From positions 1 to 59,320 of the forward strand of contig JAVKFU010000013.1 of assembly GCA_040223695.1 (NCBI GenBank): a DNA stretch of 59,320 nucleotides. Reading direction: 5' to 3'. Below are positions 1 to 10,009 of this stretch, piece after piece; position 1 is the stretch's first letter, and the number at the start of each line of letters is the position of its first letter. The stretch is from Deltaproteobacteria bacterium. GTDB lineage: Bacteria; Desulfobacterota_D; UBA1144; Nemesobacterales; UBA2774. The notes beneath the pieces were generated by a model, which was not told where the DNA came from, did not search any database, and saw only the letters and a program-made list of their open reading frames with translations. The position numbers and the translations under genes are program-made.

Positions 1-1
1 T

Positions 2-142
2 CTCCAGGCCTCTGTTGAGACAGGCTCTTCGTGTACCCTAACCAACAGGGTCAGACAGATAATCGGAAGCTCGGGGGGAGACGGGGACGACCCTGACGAC
101 GACCCCAGACGCTCACGGAAAAGACCGCGCCGGGGGAGATAA
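2..142 (+). CDS. C-terminal end of an unknown protein (partial at left edge)
   Basis: One forward frame is open from the window edge to a TAA at 140-142 and encodes 46 residues. The other two forward frames are closed by stops in the first 40 bases. The tail has a Gly/Asp-rich stretch followed by an Arg/Lys-rich end (DDDPRRSRKRPRRGR), typical of a disordered, highly charged C-terminus. I do not recognise the family. The gene body lies to the left of the window, so the reality of this gene rests only on the open frame. Confidence 0.4.
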   Translation, partial: LQASVETGSSCTLTNRVRQIIGSSGGDGDDPDDDPRRSRKRPRRGR

Positions 143-186
143 TCATATGCTTTCAAATTTTCATAATATCATTTAGAAAAGGGAGC

Positions 187-229
187 TGTAATATTGCGAG
201 GGTCTGAATTAAAGCCCGCCGGTATTACA
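187..229. repeat. Imperfect inverted repeat between convergent gene ends
   Basis: TGTAATA at 187-193 is matched by TATTACA at 223-229. A partial GC-rich inner match lies between them (GGG 200-202 with CCC 215-217). It sits between the end of the rightward partial gene and the end of leftward thiC, where a bidirectional transcription end would be expected. There is no clear T-run, so a terminator role is only a guess. Confidence 0.25.
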
Positions 230-325
230 AAGAAACCTACGACGAATAAAACAGAGTCCGGCAGATCTGTCCCGACTAATTATTCCAATATGCATTGAGG
301 AAAATATATCTAAACCCGGAATCCG

Positions 326-2248
<1,923 letters not shown>

Positions 2249-2359
2249 TTAATCCGGCGTCTTTAATTCGACCCTAACAGATATTATAAAAGTAACGGAC
2301 GGAAAGCGCAATGAAAGTCCTGATTTGTGAACGCCCTCTGGTGCTGTAAAATACTGTGC

Positions 2360-3409
2360 ATGCGGGATTTAGTGCTGGGAATAGAGACATCTTGCGACGA
2401 AACGGCGGCGGCGGTTATAGAGGGAGGGAAAAAAGCCCTATCCAACGTGGTTGCTTCCCAGATCGACATTCACAAAGAATACGGGGGAGTCGTACCGGAA
2501 ATCGCCTCGAGAAAACATGTGGAGCTGATTCTGCCCGTAATAAAAAAAGCCATTACCGAGGCGGGTATAGACGCCGGGGAGCTTGACGGCATCGCCGTTA
2601 CGAACGGCCCCGGGCTAATCGGCTCCCTGATGGTCGGATTATCAACGGCCAAGGCAATGGCGTACGGGACGGGAAAGCCGCTCATCGGAGTGAACCACCT
2701 GGAGGCTCACCTTTCGGCCGTGCACCTGGAGAATGAAGTTGAGTTCCCCTATGTCGGGCTCGTTGTTTCGGGAGGGCATACCAGCCTTTACCTCGTAGAG
2801 GGCTATACGGATTTCAAGCTCCTCGGAAAGACGAGGGACGACGCCGCGGGGGAGGCTTTCGATAAGGCGGCGAAGCTCCTGGGGCTTGAGTACCCCGGAG
2901 GGGTGGCTATCGACAGACTCGCGAAGGACGGGGACAGGGAGGCGGTATCATTCCCGAGGCCGTTTAAAAACTCCTCCTCGTCTGACTTCAGCTTCAGCGG
3001 AGTAAAAACCTCTCTCGTCTATTACCTGAAAAAGCATCCCGAGCCGGATGAGCGGCAGATGAAAGACATATGCGCCGGTTATCAGGAAGCCATAGTGGAA
3101 ACGCTAGTTGACAAGACTCTCTTAGCCGCTATGGAGTACGGCGTGAAAGCCGCGGTCCTCTCAGGGGGCGTCGCCTGCAATTCGAGGCTGAGGACATTGG
3201 CAAAGGAAAGGTTTCAGGAGGAGGGCATTTCACTATTTATACCGTCGCCCGTGTACTGTACGGATAACGCGGCAATGATAGGGTCGCTCGGCGGCTTTAT
3301 GCTGAGGGAGGGGGAAACATCCACACTGGATTTGAACCCCTTCTCCACAAGCCGCCCGAAATATATAAGGGGCAAGGGAATGGTTCAGGATTCTCAAAAG
3401 TCGGGTTAA
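2360..3409 (+). CDS. tsaD: tRNA N6-adenosine threonylcarbamoyltransferase TsaD
   Basis: Catalytic subunit that transfers threonylcarbamoyl from TC-AMP to A37 of ANN-decoding tRNAs, working with TsaB/TsaE. The product is 349 residues from the ATG at 2360, where the typical N-terminus MRDLVLGIETSCDETA begins. An in-frame GTG at 2327 would add 11 residues unlike the family. Conserved features are KHVEL and NHLEAH (metal-binding histidines), the SGGHTSL loop and a late CTDNAAMIG with the metal-binding Asp. The stop (3407-3409) abuts the stop of the opposing Dabb gene exactly. Confidence 0.96.
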   Translation: MRDLVLGIETSCDETAAAVIEGGKKALSNVVASQIDIHKEYGGVVPEIASRKHVELILPVIKKAITEAGIDAGELDGIAVTNGPGLIGSLMVGLSTAKAMAYGTGKPLIGVNHLEAHLSAVHLENEVEFPYVGLVVSGGHTSLYLVEGYTDFKLLGKTRDDAAGEAFDKAAKLLGLEYPGGVAIDRLAKDGDREAVSFPRPFKNSSSSDFSFSGVKTSLVYYLKKHPEPDERQMKDICAGYQEAIVETLVDKTLLAAMEYGVKAAVLSGGVACNSRLRTLAKERFQEEGISLFIPSPVYCTDNAAMIGSLGGFMLREGETSTLDLNPFSTSRPKYIRGKGMVQDSQKSG

Positions 3410-3712
3410 TTAAATCTCGTAATCCACGACGGCCCTTTCGGAACGTATCTCGCCGACAAAATCGACTATCTTCATATGCTCGGGATGTTTTTGATATGCT
3501 TCGAGGCCTTCCCTGCTCTCGAACTCGGAATAAAGGACGACATCGAAAGCCGCCGGAGACGGGTTTAGATTGAGTCCCACCTCAATTGCCTTTACCTCTT
3601 CGATAACACCTTCGAGCGCTTCAAGCGACTCCTTCAGTTTCTTCGTGTTCTCCTCCCTGTCGGCTCCTCGGGCAAAATCCTTGAGCTTCCACATCACTAT
3701 ATGCTTAATCAT
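3410..3712 (-). CDS. Dabb (stress-responsive A/B barrel) family protein
   Basis: A 100-residue protein with the Dabb ferredoxin-like fold: N-terminal IKHIVMWKLKD, central VGLNLNPSPAAFDVVLYSEF and the closing IRSERAVVDYEI strand. Members are small dimeric barrels with varied roles, from stress-induced plant proteins to polyketide cyclases, and many have no known substrate. The gene is convergent with tsaD, with adjoining stop codons. The function here cannot be deduced. Confidence 0.85.
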   Translation of the reverse strand: MIKHIVMWKLKDFARGADREENTKKLKESLEALEGVIEEVKAIEVGLNLNPSPAAFDVVLYSEFESREGLEAYQKHPEHMKIVDFVGEIRSERAVVDYEI

Positions 3713-3939
3713 CGCGTTCTCCCTTTGATCGATTGAGTCATGACAACCCTGTAATACGTTGCAGCCTCAGCAAAACTTTGATTTTCTACAACGAGTCAAT
3801 AGAATTATACTACTGGACATAAATTTCATTACAACGTGAATTCCGGGGTAGATTTTATTAGTTATCAAAATAGAATAACCGTTCAACAGTTTCCGGCCGT
3901 AAGCAGAGCAACATCAACTGTATTCAGGGAGAATTTACA

Positions 3940-6006
3940 GTGGCTTTAATGGACAGCGAGGAATCCAGAAAGGGAAAGAAAACTTATGATCTCAAGATCA
4001 TAAAATGGCTTTACAGCTTTACCGGCCCCTACCGCTTTTTTATGGCCCTCGCGCTGTTGTTTATGGTGCTCACGGCCCTGCTCGAGCTTTCGGTGCCCTA
4101 TATCGCTAAAATCGCTGTCGATAAATACATATATCCCTCCTGGAGAATAGCCCGCTTCGAAGACAACGATACGGATATAAAGTTCGAACAAAACCTCAAA
4201 GAGAACTATGCGTCCCTGATCGTACCTCTCGGCGAAGATTCATACCTTGTCGATATGTCCGAACTGGACTCGACGGACAGACATAATCTAGAGAAGCTCG
4301 GCATGGTGACCGAGGAGAGATATCTGGTCATCGATCCGGACGAATTCGAAGGGGCGAAGTCCGGCAGGGTGACGGGAATAATTAACGCAAGCCCGGACGT
4401 ATTTAAAAAGACCGGCAGCGTCTATTACGCAAGCTACGATTCCCTCGATCAGTTGAGCCGGAAAGACCTCCTGTTAATCAGGGGAGACGAGATAAGCGAA
4501 GTAATTAAACTTGCGGCGGTTTTATTCCTGTGTCTCGTCGGAATATTTATCTTCAGCTCCCTTTTCACCTACCTTCTTAACTATTCCGGCCACAAGATTA
4601 TGCATAGGATGAGGACAGACGTATTTTCGCACATACTCAGCCTTCCCCAGAGCTTTTTCGATAAGAACCCCGTGGGACGACTGACAACAAGAGTTACGAA
4701 CGACGTAAACGCCATAAACGAAATGTACACATCTGTAACGGTACAGTTCTTCAAGGATGTGCTCGTGGTTTTAGGCGTTTTTATAGTCATGTTTTATATG
4801 AATAAAAGTCTCACGTTATTCGTCGCTCTCTTCACGGTGCTCATGTTTCTCTTTGCCGTCATGTTCAGAATGAAGCTCAAGACGGTTTACAGGGACGTTA
4901 GGCGTTCCATCGCCAAGCTGAACGCTTTCGTTCAGGAAAGCGTAAGAGGGATTGTGCTCATAAAACTCTACAACAGAGAGATGGAGAACTTCGAGAAGTT
5001 CAAGGAAACGAACAGCGAGAACTTCAGGGCCAATATGGACCAGCTATGGGTATACGCTACATTCAGACCGTTTATAGAATTCACGAGCGTATTTACCGTA
5101 GCTTTTATTCTCTGGTACGGCGGGCTTAAAGTCATGAGGCTTGATCTTACGCTCGGAGCCCTCATCGCGTACCTATACTATGTGAGGATGCTGTTCAGGC
5201 CCATTATGGAGCTCGCTGAGAGATATAACATATTTCAGTCCGCCTCAGTGGCATCGGAAAACCTTTACGACCTTGTGACCGTTGTGCCGGAGCAGCGGGA
5301 GGGTATAAAAGAGTCTGATGTGCGGGGAAGACTCGAATTTAAAAACGTATGGTTTTCATACAACGACAAGGAATGGGTATTGAAGGACGTGTCGTTTAAG
5401 ATCGAGCCGGGAGAGACCGTTGCGCTCGTGGGACTTACGGGATCCGGTAAAACGACAATAGTCAATCTGATTCTGAGGTTCTATGACGCTCAGAGGGGGC
5501 GAATACTTTTCGACGGGGTGGACATTAAGGACTTAAGCCCCGAATTTTTAAGGAGGAATATATCGGCGGTATTCCAGGACCTCTTCTTGTTCGCAAAGAA
5601 TGTATCGGACTCCGATTCCGGCGGGCCCTCACGCGGTGTAAATATAGATGAGCTCACCGGTAACGGCAGTAACAAATCATCGGGGGAAAAGCAGCTTGTA
5701 TCTCTCGGGCAGGCGTTTTCCAAAGACGCGAATTTCCTTATACTGGACGAGGCGACCTCCAACATAGACGCGAGGATCGAGAGGGAGGTTCAAAACGCGC
5801 TCAGAAACGAAACACACGAGAGGACTACGTTAATAATCGCTCACAGGCTTTCGAACGTAAGACACGCCGACAGGATAATGGTTATACATAAAGGGGGGAT
5901 TTCGGAAATCGGCACACACGCGGGCCTGCTTAAGAAAAAAGGCATTTACTATAATCTCTACCAGCTGCAAAACGAGATACACCGCTTTTCTCTATTGGCG
6001 GATTAG
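3940..6006 (+). CDS. ABC exporter half-transporter, MdlB-like, with shortened ATPase helical domain
   Basis: A fused membrane/ATPase exporter half of 688 residues. TM1 is at about 33-60. An unusual soluble insert follows at about 68-185, then the remaining helices (188-212 onward) and an ATPase domain from about 445. Walker A is GLTGSGKTT (about 498-506), the Q-loop is VFQD, Walker B is FLILDEATS with the catalytic Glu, and the switch His is in IIAHRLS (about 634). The signature is degraded (KSSGEKQ instead of LSGGQ), and only about 34 residues separate the Q-loop from it, some 25 fewer than usual. The GTG start at 3940 has AGGGAG 8 nt upstream. The substrate is unknown. The half at 44476-46194 has the complementary defects and is the likely partner. 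Confidence 0.9.
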   Translation: MALMDSEESRKGKKTYDLKIIKWLYSFTGPYRFFMALALLFMVLTALLELSVPYIAKIAVDKYIYPSWRIARFEDNDTDIKFEQNLKENYASLIVPLGEDSYLVDMSELDSTDRHNLEKLGMVTEERYLVIDPDEFEGAKSGRVTGIINASPDVFKKTGSVYYASYDSLDQLSRKDLLLIRGDEISEVIKLAAVLFLCLVGIFIFSSLFTYLLNYSGHKIMHRMRTDVFSHILSLPQSFFDKNPVGRLTTRVTNDVNAINEMYTSVTVQFFKDVLVVLGVFIVMFYMNKSLTLFVALFTVLMFLFAVMFRMKLKTVYRDVRRSIAKLNAFVQESVRGIVLIKLYNREMENFEKFKETNSENFRANMDQLWVYATFRPFIEFTSVFTVAFILWYGGLKVMRLDLTLGALIAYLYYVRMLFRPIMELAERYNIFQSASVASENLYDLVTVVPEQREGIKESDVRGRLEFKNVWFSYNDKEWVLKDVSFKIEPGETVALVGLTGSGKTTIVNLILRFYDAQRGRILFDGVDIKDLSPEFLRRNISAVFQDLFLFAKNVSDSDSGGPSRGVNIDELTGNGSNKSSGEKQLVSLGQAFSKDANFLILDEATSNIDARIEREVQNALRNETHERTTLIIAHRLSNVRHADRIMVIHKGGISEIGTHAGLLKKKGIYYNLYQLQNEIHRFSLLAD

Positions 6007-6034
6007 CTCGCACAGGCCCGGAGAAAAATTCATA

Positions 6035-7234
6035 ATGGATTTCATCTCCTTACCCGAACATGTAGATCGAATAACCGCCTATTTAAAAAGACGGGAAACT
6101 TTTAGCAAGTCCGACCTCAAAATCGCGGTCTCTCCCTACAGGATCTCTCCTCTCGGCGCGCACGTGGATCATCAGGGAGGCCCTGTGCTGGGCATGACTA
6201 TAAACGCGCGCACCATTCTGGCGTTTATTCCGAATAGAGAGAAAAAGATACGACTCTACAGCATGAACTATCCGGGAGTAGTCGAATTTGGCATAGAAAA
6301 TATAAAGACTCCGCGGAAAGACGATTGGGGAAGGTACGCCATGGGCGCGGCGAAGGTTCCGGGCGAATCTATGGATATCGAACGTGGATTTACAGGGGCT
6401 TTGAGCGGCGCACTGCCCGCGTGCGGGCTCAGCTCTTCGGCGTCGGTCGGACTCGCGTACCTGAGAGCGCTCGCAGAGGTTAACGGCCTGTCACTCTCCC
6501 GTGAAGAATACGTTGAGCTTGACCGGAGAATAGAGAACGACTACCTGAGACTTGAAAACGGAATACTCGATCAAGCCTCGATCGTTTACGGCAAAAAGGA
6601 CAATCTTCTTCATATAGACACGCGTACAGGAGAAACGACGGCGCATCCGAAGCCGGAGGATTGCGGGGACTTTAAGATACTCATCGTTTATTCAGGTGTG
6701 CCCCGAGAGCTTACGTCCTCCGGCTTTAACACGCGCGTCGAGGAATGCAGAAAAGCAGCCGGGTTTCTGGGTATTATGGCCGGATTGAGGGCAGCCGGGA
6801 TTCTATCCGATGTGCCCGAGAGAGTATTCGTTGAAAAATCCGGCAAACTTCCCGAGGATTTGAGAAAAAGGGCAGCGCACTATTTTACCGAAGCCGGGCG
6901 CGTGAAAAAGGGGATTGAGGCGTGGGACGGCGGGGATATAGAGGCATTCGGAAAATTGATGGACGAATCATGCGAAAGCTCGTTTATAAACTACGAAACC
7001 GGGAGTCCCGAGCTTGAAACTCTTCAGGAGATATTAAATTCGGCGGGGGGCGTTTACGGAAGCAGGCTGAACGGCGGGGGCTATGGAGGCTCGCTCACGG
7101 CTTTTGTAAGGAGGGATTTTTCGGAAGCTTCCGCCGAGAGCATTCTTGAACGATACAAAAGCAAATATCCCGAAAGCGGGGAAAGCGCCGCCGTATATTT
7201 TGCGGAAACTGACGACGGGCTAAGGCTGTTATGA
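6035..7234 (+). CDS. GHMP sugar kinase, galactokinase/galacturonokinase-like
   Basis: A 399-residue GHMP-fold sugar-1-kinase. The N-terminus SPYRISPLGAHVDHQGG is the galactokinase-type substrate signature, in the form I associate with plant galacturonokinase (PLGAHxDHQGG) rather than GalK (GEHTDYN). The ATP loop is CGLSSSASVG (about 130-139) and the C-terminal motif is SRLNGGGYGGS. It probably phosphorylates the anomeric carbon of a hexose or uronic acid. It starts 29 bp after the ABC gene and overlaps the following nucleotidyltransferase by 4 bp (ATGA). That coupling fits a salvage route from sugar to sugar-1-phosphate to NDP-sugar. Substrate identity is inference. Confidence 0.85.
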   Translation: MDFISLPEHVDRITAYLKRRETFSKSDLKIAVSPYRISPLGAHVDHQGGPVLGMTINARTILAFIPNREKKIRLYSMNYPGVVEFGIENIKTPRKDDWGRYAMGAAKVPGESMDIERGFTGALSGALPACGLSSSASVGLAYLRALAEVNGLSLSREEYVELDRRIENDYLRLENGILDQASIVYGKKDNLLHIDTRTGETTAHPKPEDCGDFKILIVYSGVPRELTSSGFNTRVEECRKAAGFLGIMAGLRAAGILSDVPERVFVEKSGKLPEDLRKRAAHYFTEAGRVKKGIEAWDGGDIEAFGKLMDESCESSFINYETGSPELETLQEILNSAGGVYGSRLNGGGYGGSLTAFVRRDFSEASAESILERYKSKYPESGESAAVYFAETDDGLRLL

Positions 7235-8004
7235 TCGCAATATTGCTCTGCGCGGGTTTTGCCACAAGGATGTATCCGCTTACGAAGAATTTTCCCAAGC
7301 CCCTGCTCGACGTAGGAGGCCGGCCGGCCCTGGATTATCTAATAGACCGGATTGCGGGTCTGAGAGATCTCGATTCAATATACGTTGTTACCAATAAACG
7401 TTTCTTCCATGACTTTTTATCCTGGGGAGAAAAAAAGGACGCCGAGATAACGGAGCGGGGAATAAGCCTCCACGTATATAATGACGGGGTCGAGAACCCG
7501 GAGGACCGCCTGGGGGCTGTGGGCGACCTGGGCTTCTTATTAGACAGAATTCGTGACAAGACGGGGGCCCTTGTTGCGGCGGGCGATAACATTTTCCGCT
7601 TCTCTCTTGAGCCCTACTGGGAGAAATTTCTCGACGACCGCAGAAGCTACGTATTCGCCGTACCGACGGATGACAGGGAGAGGATTAAAAGAACCGGCGT
7701 TCTTGAAATGGGCCCAGATAAACGAGTTTCGGCATTTCATGAAAAGCCGGCAAAGCCTCCCTCGAACCTGGCCTGTCCGGCGATTTATTTTCTCGCGCCC
7801 GAAGCGCTTGAGCTTACAGCCGGGTACCTCATCCGGCCTGACGCCGGGGATGAAATCGGTCTCTTCATCTCGTATCTGGTGCAGAGGGAAAAGGTGTACG
7901 CATTTTACAACCCCGGAGAAGCAGTCGATATAGGGACGATTGAATCCTATCAACATGCTAAGGAAATATTCGGCAAAGAGACCGCCGATAAAAGATCCGA
8001 GTAA
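7231..8004 (+). CDS. Sugar-1-phosphate nucleotidyltransferase
   Basis: A 257-residue NTP_transferase-family enzyme. The N-terminal nucleotide-binding motif is LLCAGFATRMYPLT followed by FPKPLLDVGGRP, as in glucose-1-phosphate thymidylyl- and uridylyltransferases. GDNIF supplies the metal-binding Asp, and PGEAVDIGTIESY near the end is the usual family ending. The start codon overlaps the stop of the kinase, so the two are translationally coupled. Which nucleotide and sugar it uses cannot be read from the sequence. Confidence 0.88.
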   Translation: MIAILLCAGFATRMYPLTKNFPKPLLDVGGRPALDYLIDRIAGLRDLDSIYVVTNKRFFHDFLSWGEKKDAEITERGISLHVYNDGVENPEDRLGAVGDLGFLLDRIRDKTGALVAAGDNIFRFSLEPYWEKFLDDRRSYVFAVPTDDRERIKRTGVLEMGPDKRVSAFHEKPAKPPSNLACPAIYFLAPEALELTAGYLIRPDAGDEIGLFISYLVQREKVYAFYNPGEAVDIGTIESYQHAKEIFGKETADKRSE

Positions 8005-8071
8005 CAGAATATTTGTACCCCGAAAGTCGTGACCAGCCCGATTCGTCCCCCGCGAGTGTGAAATTTACAAA

Positions 8072-8090
8072 TATTTAGGTAACCTAAATA
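8072..8090. promoter_or_regulatory. Operator palindrome upstream of the MarR gene (site 1)
   Basis: Perfect inverted repeat TATTTAGG-taa-CCTAAATA, ending 12 bp before the MarR start. The same motif recurs twice before the downstream sigma gene, which is good evidence for an autoregulatory MarR site. A weak -10-like TACAAA (8066-8071) directly abuts it. Confidence 0.7.
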
Positions 8091-8102
8091 CAGGGTAAAT
8101 AG

Positions 8103-8714
8103 ATGTCAATTTTTGATCCTGTGTACAGACAAAACAATATCGGCGGGCAGATAACAAGGACATTGTTCCATATCGGTCAGGCCGTAAGGAATATTTTCTG
8201 GGATAAAAGCAGGCTCGAACACCTCACTCCCGCCCAGGTTAAGTCTCTATTATTCATAAATTATACGAGAAGCGATGCTATCACTATCGGCAACATCGCA
8301 AAGTATCTGACCTGCACACCCGCAACCACAAGCGGCGTAATAGATTCACTCGAGAAGAAAAATCTGATATTGAGAACCAGGGACCCCGAAGATAGAAGGA
8401 AGGTTCATATATCTTTGACTCCGGATGGCACGAGAGTGGTTGGCATGGTCGAAGATATAGGTAACGAAATTGAGGAGATAATAAGTGAATTCAAACCCAA
8501 AGAGCAAAAGGTTCTGGAAGAACTGCTGCTCAGAATCTCGGAAAAGCTTGTCGAAAGAGGGCTCATATTCACAGGGGATATCTGCACTGACTGCTGTTTC
8601 TTCCAAAGAGACAGGAACGTCGGAGAAATGAAACCTCATTATTGCGAAAATCTTCATATAGTGCTCGGCGAAGAGGATATTTGCAAGGAATGTCCGCATT
8701 ATAAAAAACACTAA
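8103..8714 (+). CDS. MarR family transcriptional regulator with cysteine-rich C-terminus
   Basis: A 203-residue protein with a winged helix-turn-helix at about 30-140: SDAITIGNIAKYL, then recognition helix TPATTSGVIDSLEKKNL, then the wing RTRDPEDRRKVHI. A C-terminal extension carries Cys161, 164, 165, 181, 194 and 197 plus several His, arranged CxxCC...HYC...CxxC. This looks like a metal or Fe-S site, or a thiol switch. AGGG lies 8 nt before the ATG. Operator-like palindromes lie before this gene and before the sigma factor gene 90 bp downstream, so it probably represses both. The signal it senses is unknown; redox or metal is inferred from the cysteines. Confidence 0.9.
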   Translation: MSIFDPVYRQNNIGGQITRTLFHIGQAVRNIFWDKSRLEHLTPAQVKSLLFINYTRSDAITIGNIAKYLTCTPATTSGVIDSLEKKNLILRTRDPEDRRKVHISLTPDGTRVVGMVEDIGNEIEEIISEFKPKEQKVLEELLLRISEKLVERGLIFTGDICTDCCFFQRDRNVGEMKPHYCENLHIVLGEEDICKECPHYKKH

Positions 8715-8742
8715 TTGAAAAGTTAAAATTTTTTGTTATAAT
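8715..8742 (+). promoter_or_regulatory. Sigma-70-type promoter of the sigma factor gene
   Basis: TTGAAA (8715-8720), a 16-bp spacer and a perfect TATAAT (8737-8742). It begins at the base after the MarR stop codon. Transcription would start near 8749, inside the first operator palindrome, so bound regulator would block initiation. Confidence 0.7.
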
Positions 8743-8761
8743 TACTTAGGAGTCCTAAATA
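8743..8761. promoter_or_regulatory. Operator palindrome before the sigma gene (site 2)
   Basis: TACTTAGG-agt-CCTAAATA has the same half-sites and 3-bp spacer as the palindrome before the MarR gene; the right half is identical. It abuts the -10 box and covers the predicted transcription start. Confidence 0.68.
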
Positions 8762-8777
8762 TTAGGGGCGCTAAATA
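8759..8777. promoter_or_regulatory. Operator palindrome before the sigma gene (site 3, degenerate)
   Basis: ATATTAGG-ggc-GCTAAATA is a weaker copy of the MarR-type operator, with the right half matching 7 of 8 bases. It lies 16 bp after site 2 in tandem, suggesting cooperative binding by two dimers. Confidence 0.5.
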
Positions 8778-8804
8778 TTAGTAGCTGCTTGAGGGTATTT
8801 ATAA

Positions 8805-9929
8805 ATGAAGCTTAAACAATTAATCTATAGAGAAGAAAGTGATCATTTAAGCCCGGGTTTAAATTCATTTAATGAACCGGAGGAGGAATTTGATTCCGGG
8901 CCGGACAGAGACGAGTTCGCCGCTGATGAACCCACCGCTAAGTCAGGCAAGAAAAACGGCAGGAAAAATAAAGAGAATCCCGATCCTCATTACAGATTAT
9001 TATTTGCATACTTTAAAGACCTGAATGAGGAGAAGCTTCTCACAAGACGTGACGAAGTTGTGCTCGCTGCAAAAATTAAGCTCTGTGAGCATAAGGCGGA
9101 GAGCATAGCCCGAATAACGAATTCAAAGTCCCGGAAAAGAGAGCCACTTTCCGGAAGAGACAGGGACATGCTGGACGCGCTTTTACGCTCGTTTAACGCG
9201 AAATCGCAAAAATATCAGGACAAGTTTATTAAATCCAATCTGAGACTTGTTATCGAACTGGCGAATAGATACACCGGAAGGGGTTTACCCCTGGGCGATC
9301 TGATTCAGGAGGGGAATATCGGACTGATGAAAGCGGTTATGAAATTCGATCATACAAAGGGCTTTAAATTCTCCACCTACGCTTCATGGTGGATCCACCA
9401 GTCGCTGTCAAGAGCGGTAATGGAGCAAACGCAGGTTATACACATACCGGTATATCTGCAGGAGCTGTCGGCAAAGATATATAGAGCCAAGGCTAAACTC
9501 GAGCTTAACAGCGACAAACCGGTTTATCCCCGGGAAATAGCGGAAGAAGCGGATCTTCCCTTGGACGCCGTAACCACCATACTGAAGGGAGGGGACATGA
9601 CCGTACCGCTTGAACTCTCATCGGGAGGGGAAGACTCCAAGACGTACCTCGATATTACCTCGGACCCGAATGCCAAACGCGCCGAATACTATCTGGCAAT
9701 GAAATCTATTACGGAAGGGGTCAGAGACTCTCTCGACGTTTTATCAGAGAGGGAGAGGGATATTGTGAAAATGAGATTCGGCATCGACTACGACGATGAC
9801 CACAAGCTGGAGCAGATCGCGAACAAATACGGTCTGAGCAGGGAACGGATAAGGCAGATTGAAAAAGAAGCCCTGAATAAACTGGCGGATTCGGATAAGG
9901 GCAGGGTTTTAAGAGAGTTTTTGAATTAA
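8805..9929 (+). CDS. RNA polymerase sigma factor, sigma-70 family (group 2-like)
   Basis: A 374-residue sigma factor. An acidic, low-complexity N-terminus (1-60) precedes region 1.2 (about 65-100). Region 2 spans about 143-213, with NLRLVIELANRY, LPLGDLIQEGNIGLMKAV and the region 2.3/2.4 stretch FSTYASWWIHQSLSRA. Region 3 follows, and region 4 is C-terminal with the helix-turn-helix LEQIANKYGLSRERIRQIE. It lacks the large region 1.1 insertion of a primary RpoD, so an alternative RpoS/SigA-like role is likely. A strong promoter and two operator sites in front indicate control by the upstream MarR protein. Confidence 0.93.
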   Translation: MKLKQLIYREESDHLSPGLNSFNEPEEEFDSGPDRDEFAADEPTAKSGKKNGRKNKENPDPHYRLLFAYFKDLNEEKLLTRRDEVVLAAKIKLCEHKAESIARITNSKSRKREPLSGRDRDMLDALLRSFNAKSQKYQDKFIKSNLRLVIELANRYTGRGLPLGDLIQEGNIGLMKAVMKFDHTKGFKFSTYASWWIHQSLSRAVMEQTQVIHIPVYLQELSAKIYRAKAKLELNSDKPVYPREIAEEADLPLDAVTTILKGGDMTVPLELSSGGEDSKTYLDITSDPNAKRAEYYLAMKSITEGVRDSLDVLSERERDIVKMRFGIDYDDDHKLEQIANKYGLSRERIRQIEKEALNKLADSDKGRVLREFLN

Positions 9930-10009
9930 TATCATTCCAAGGGCACTACTCCTGACTTTCAAATATTTCTGTTTAAAATAAACGTACTCTAATCCACGAC
10001 AGGGAGAAG

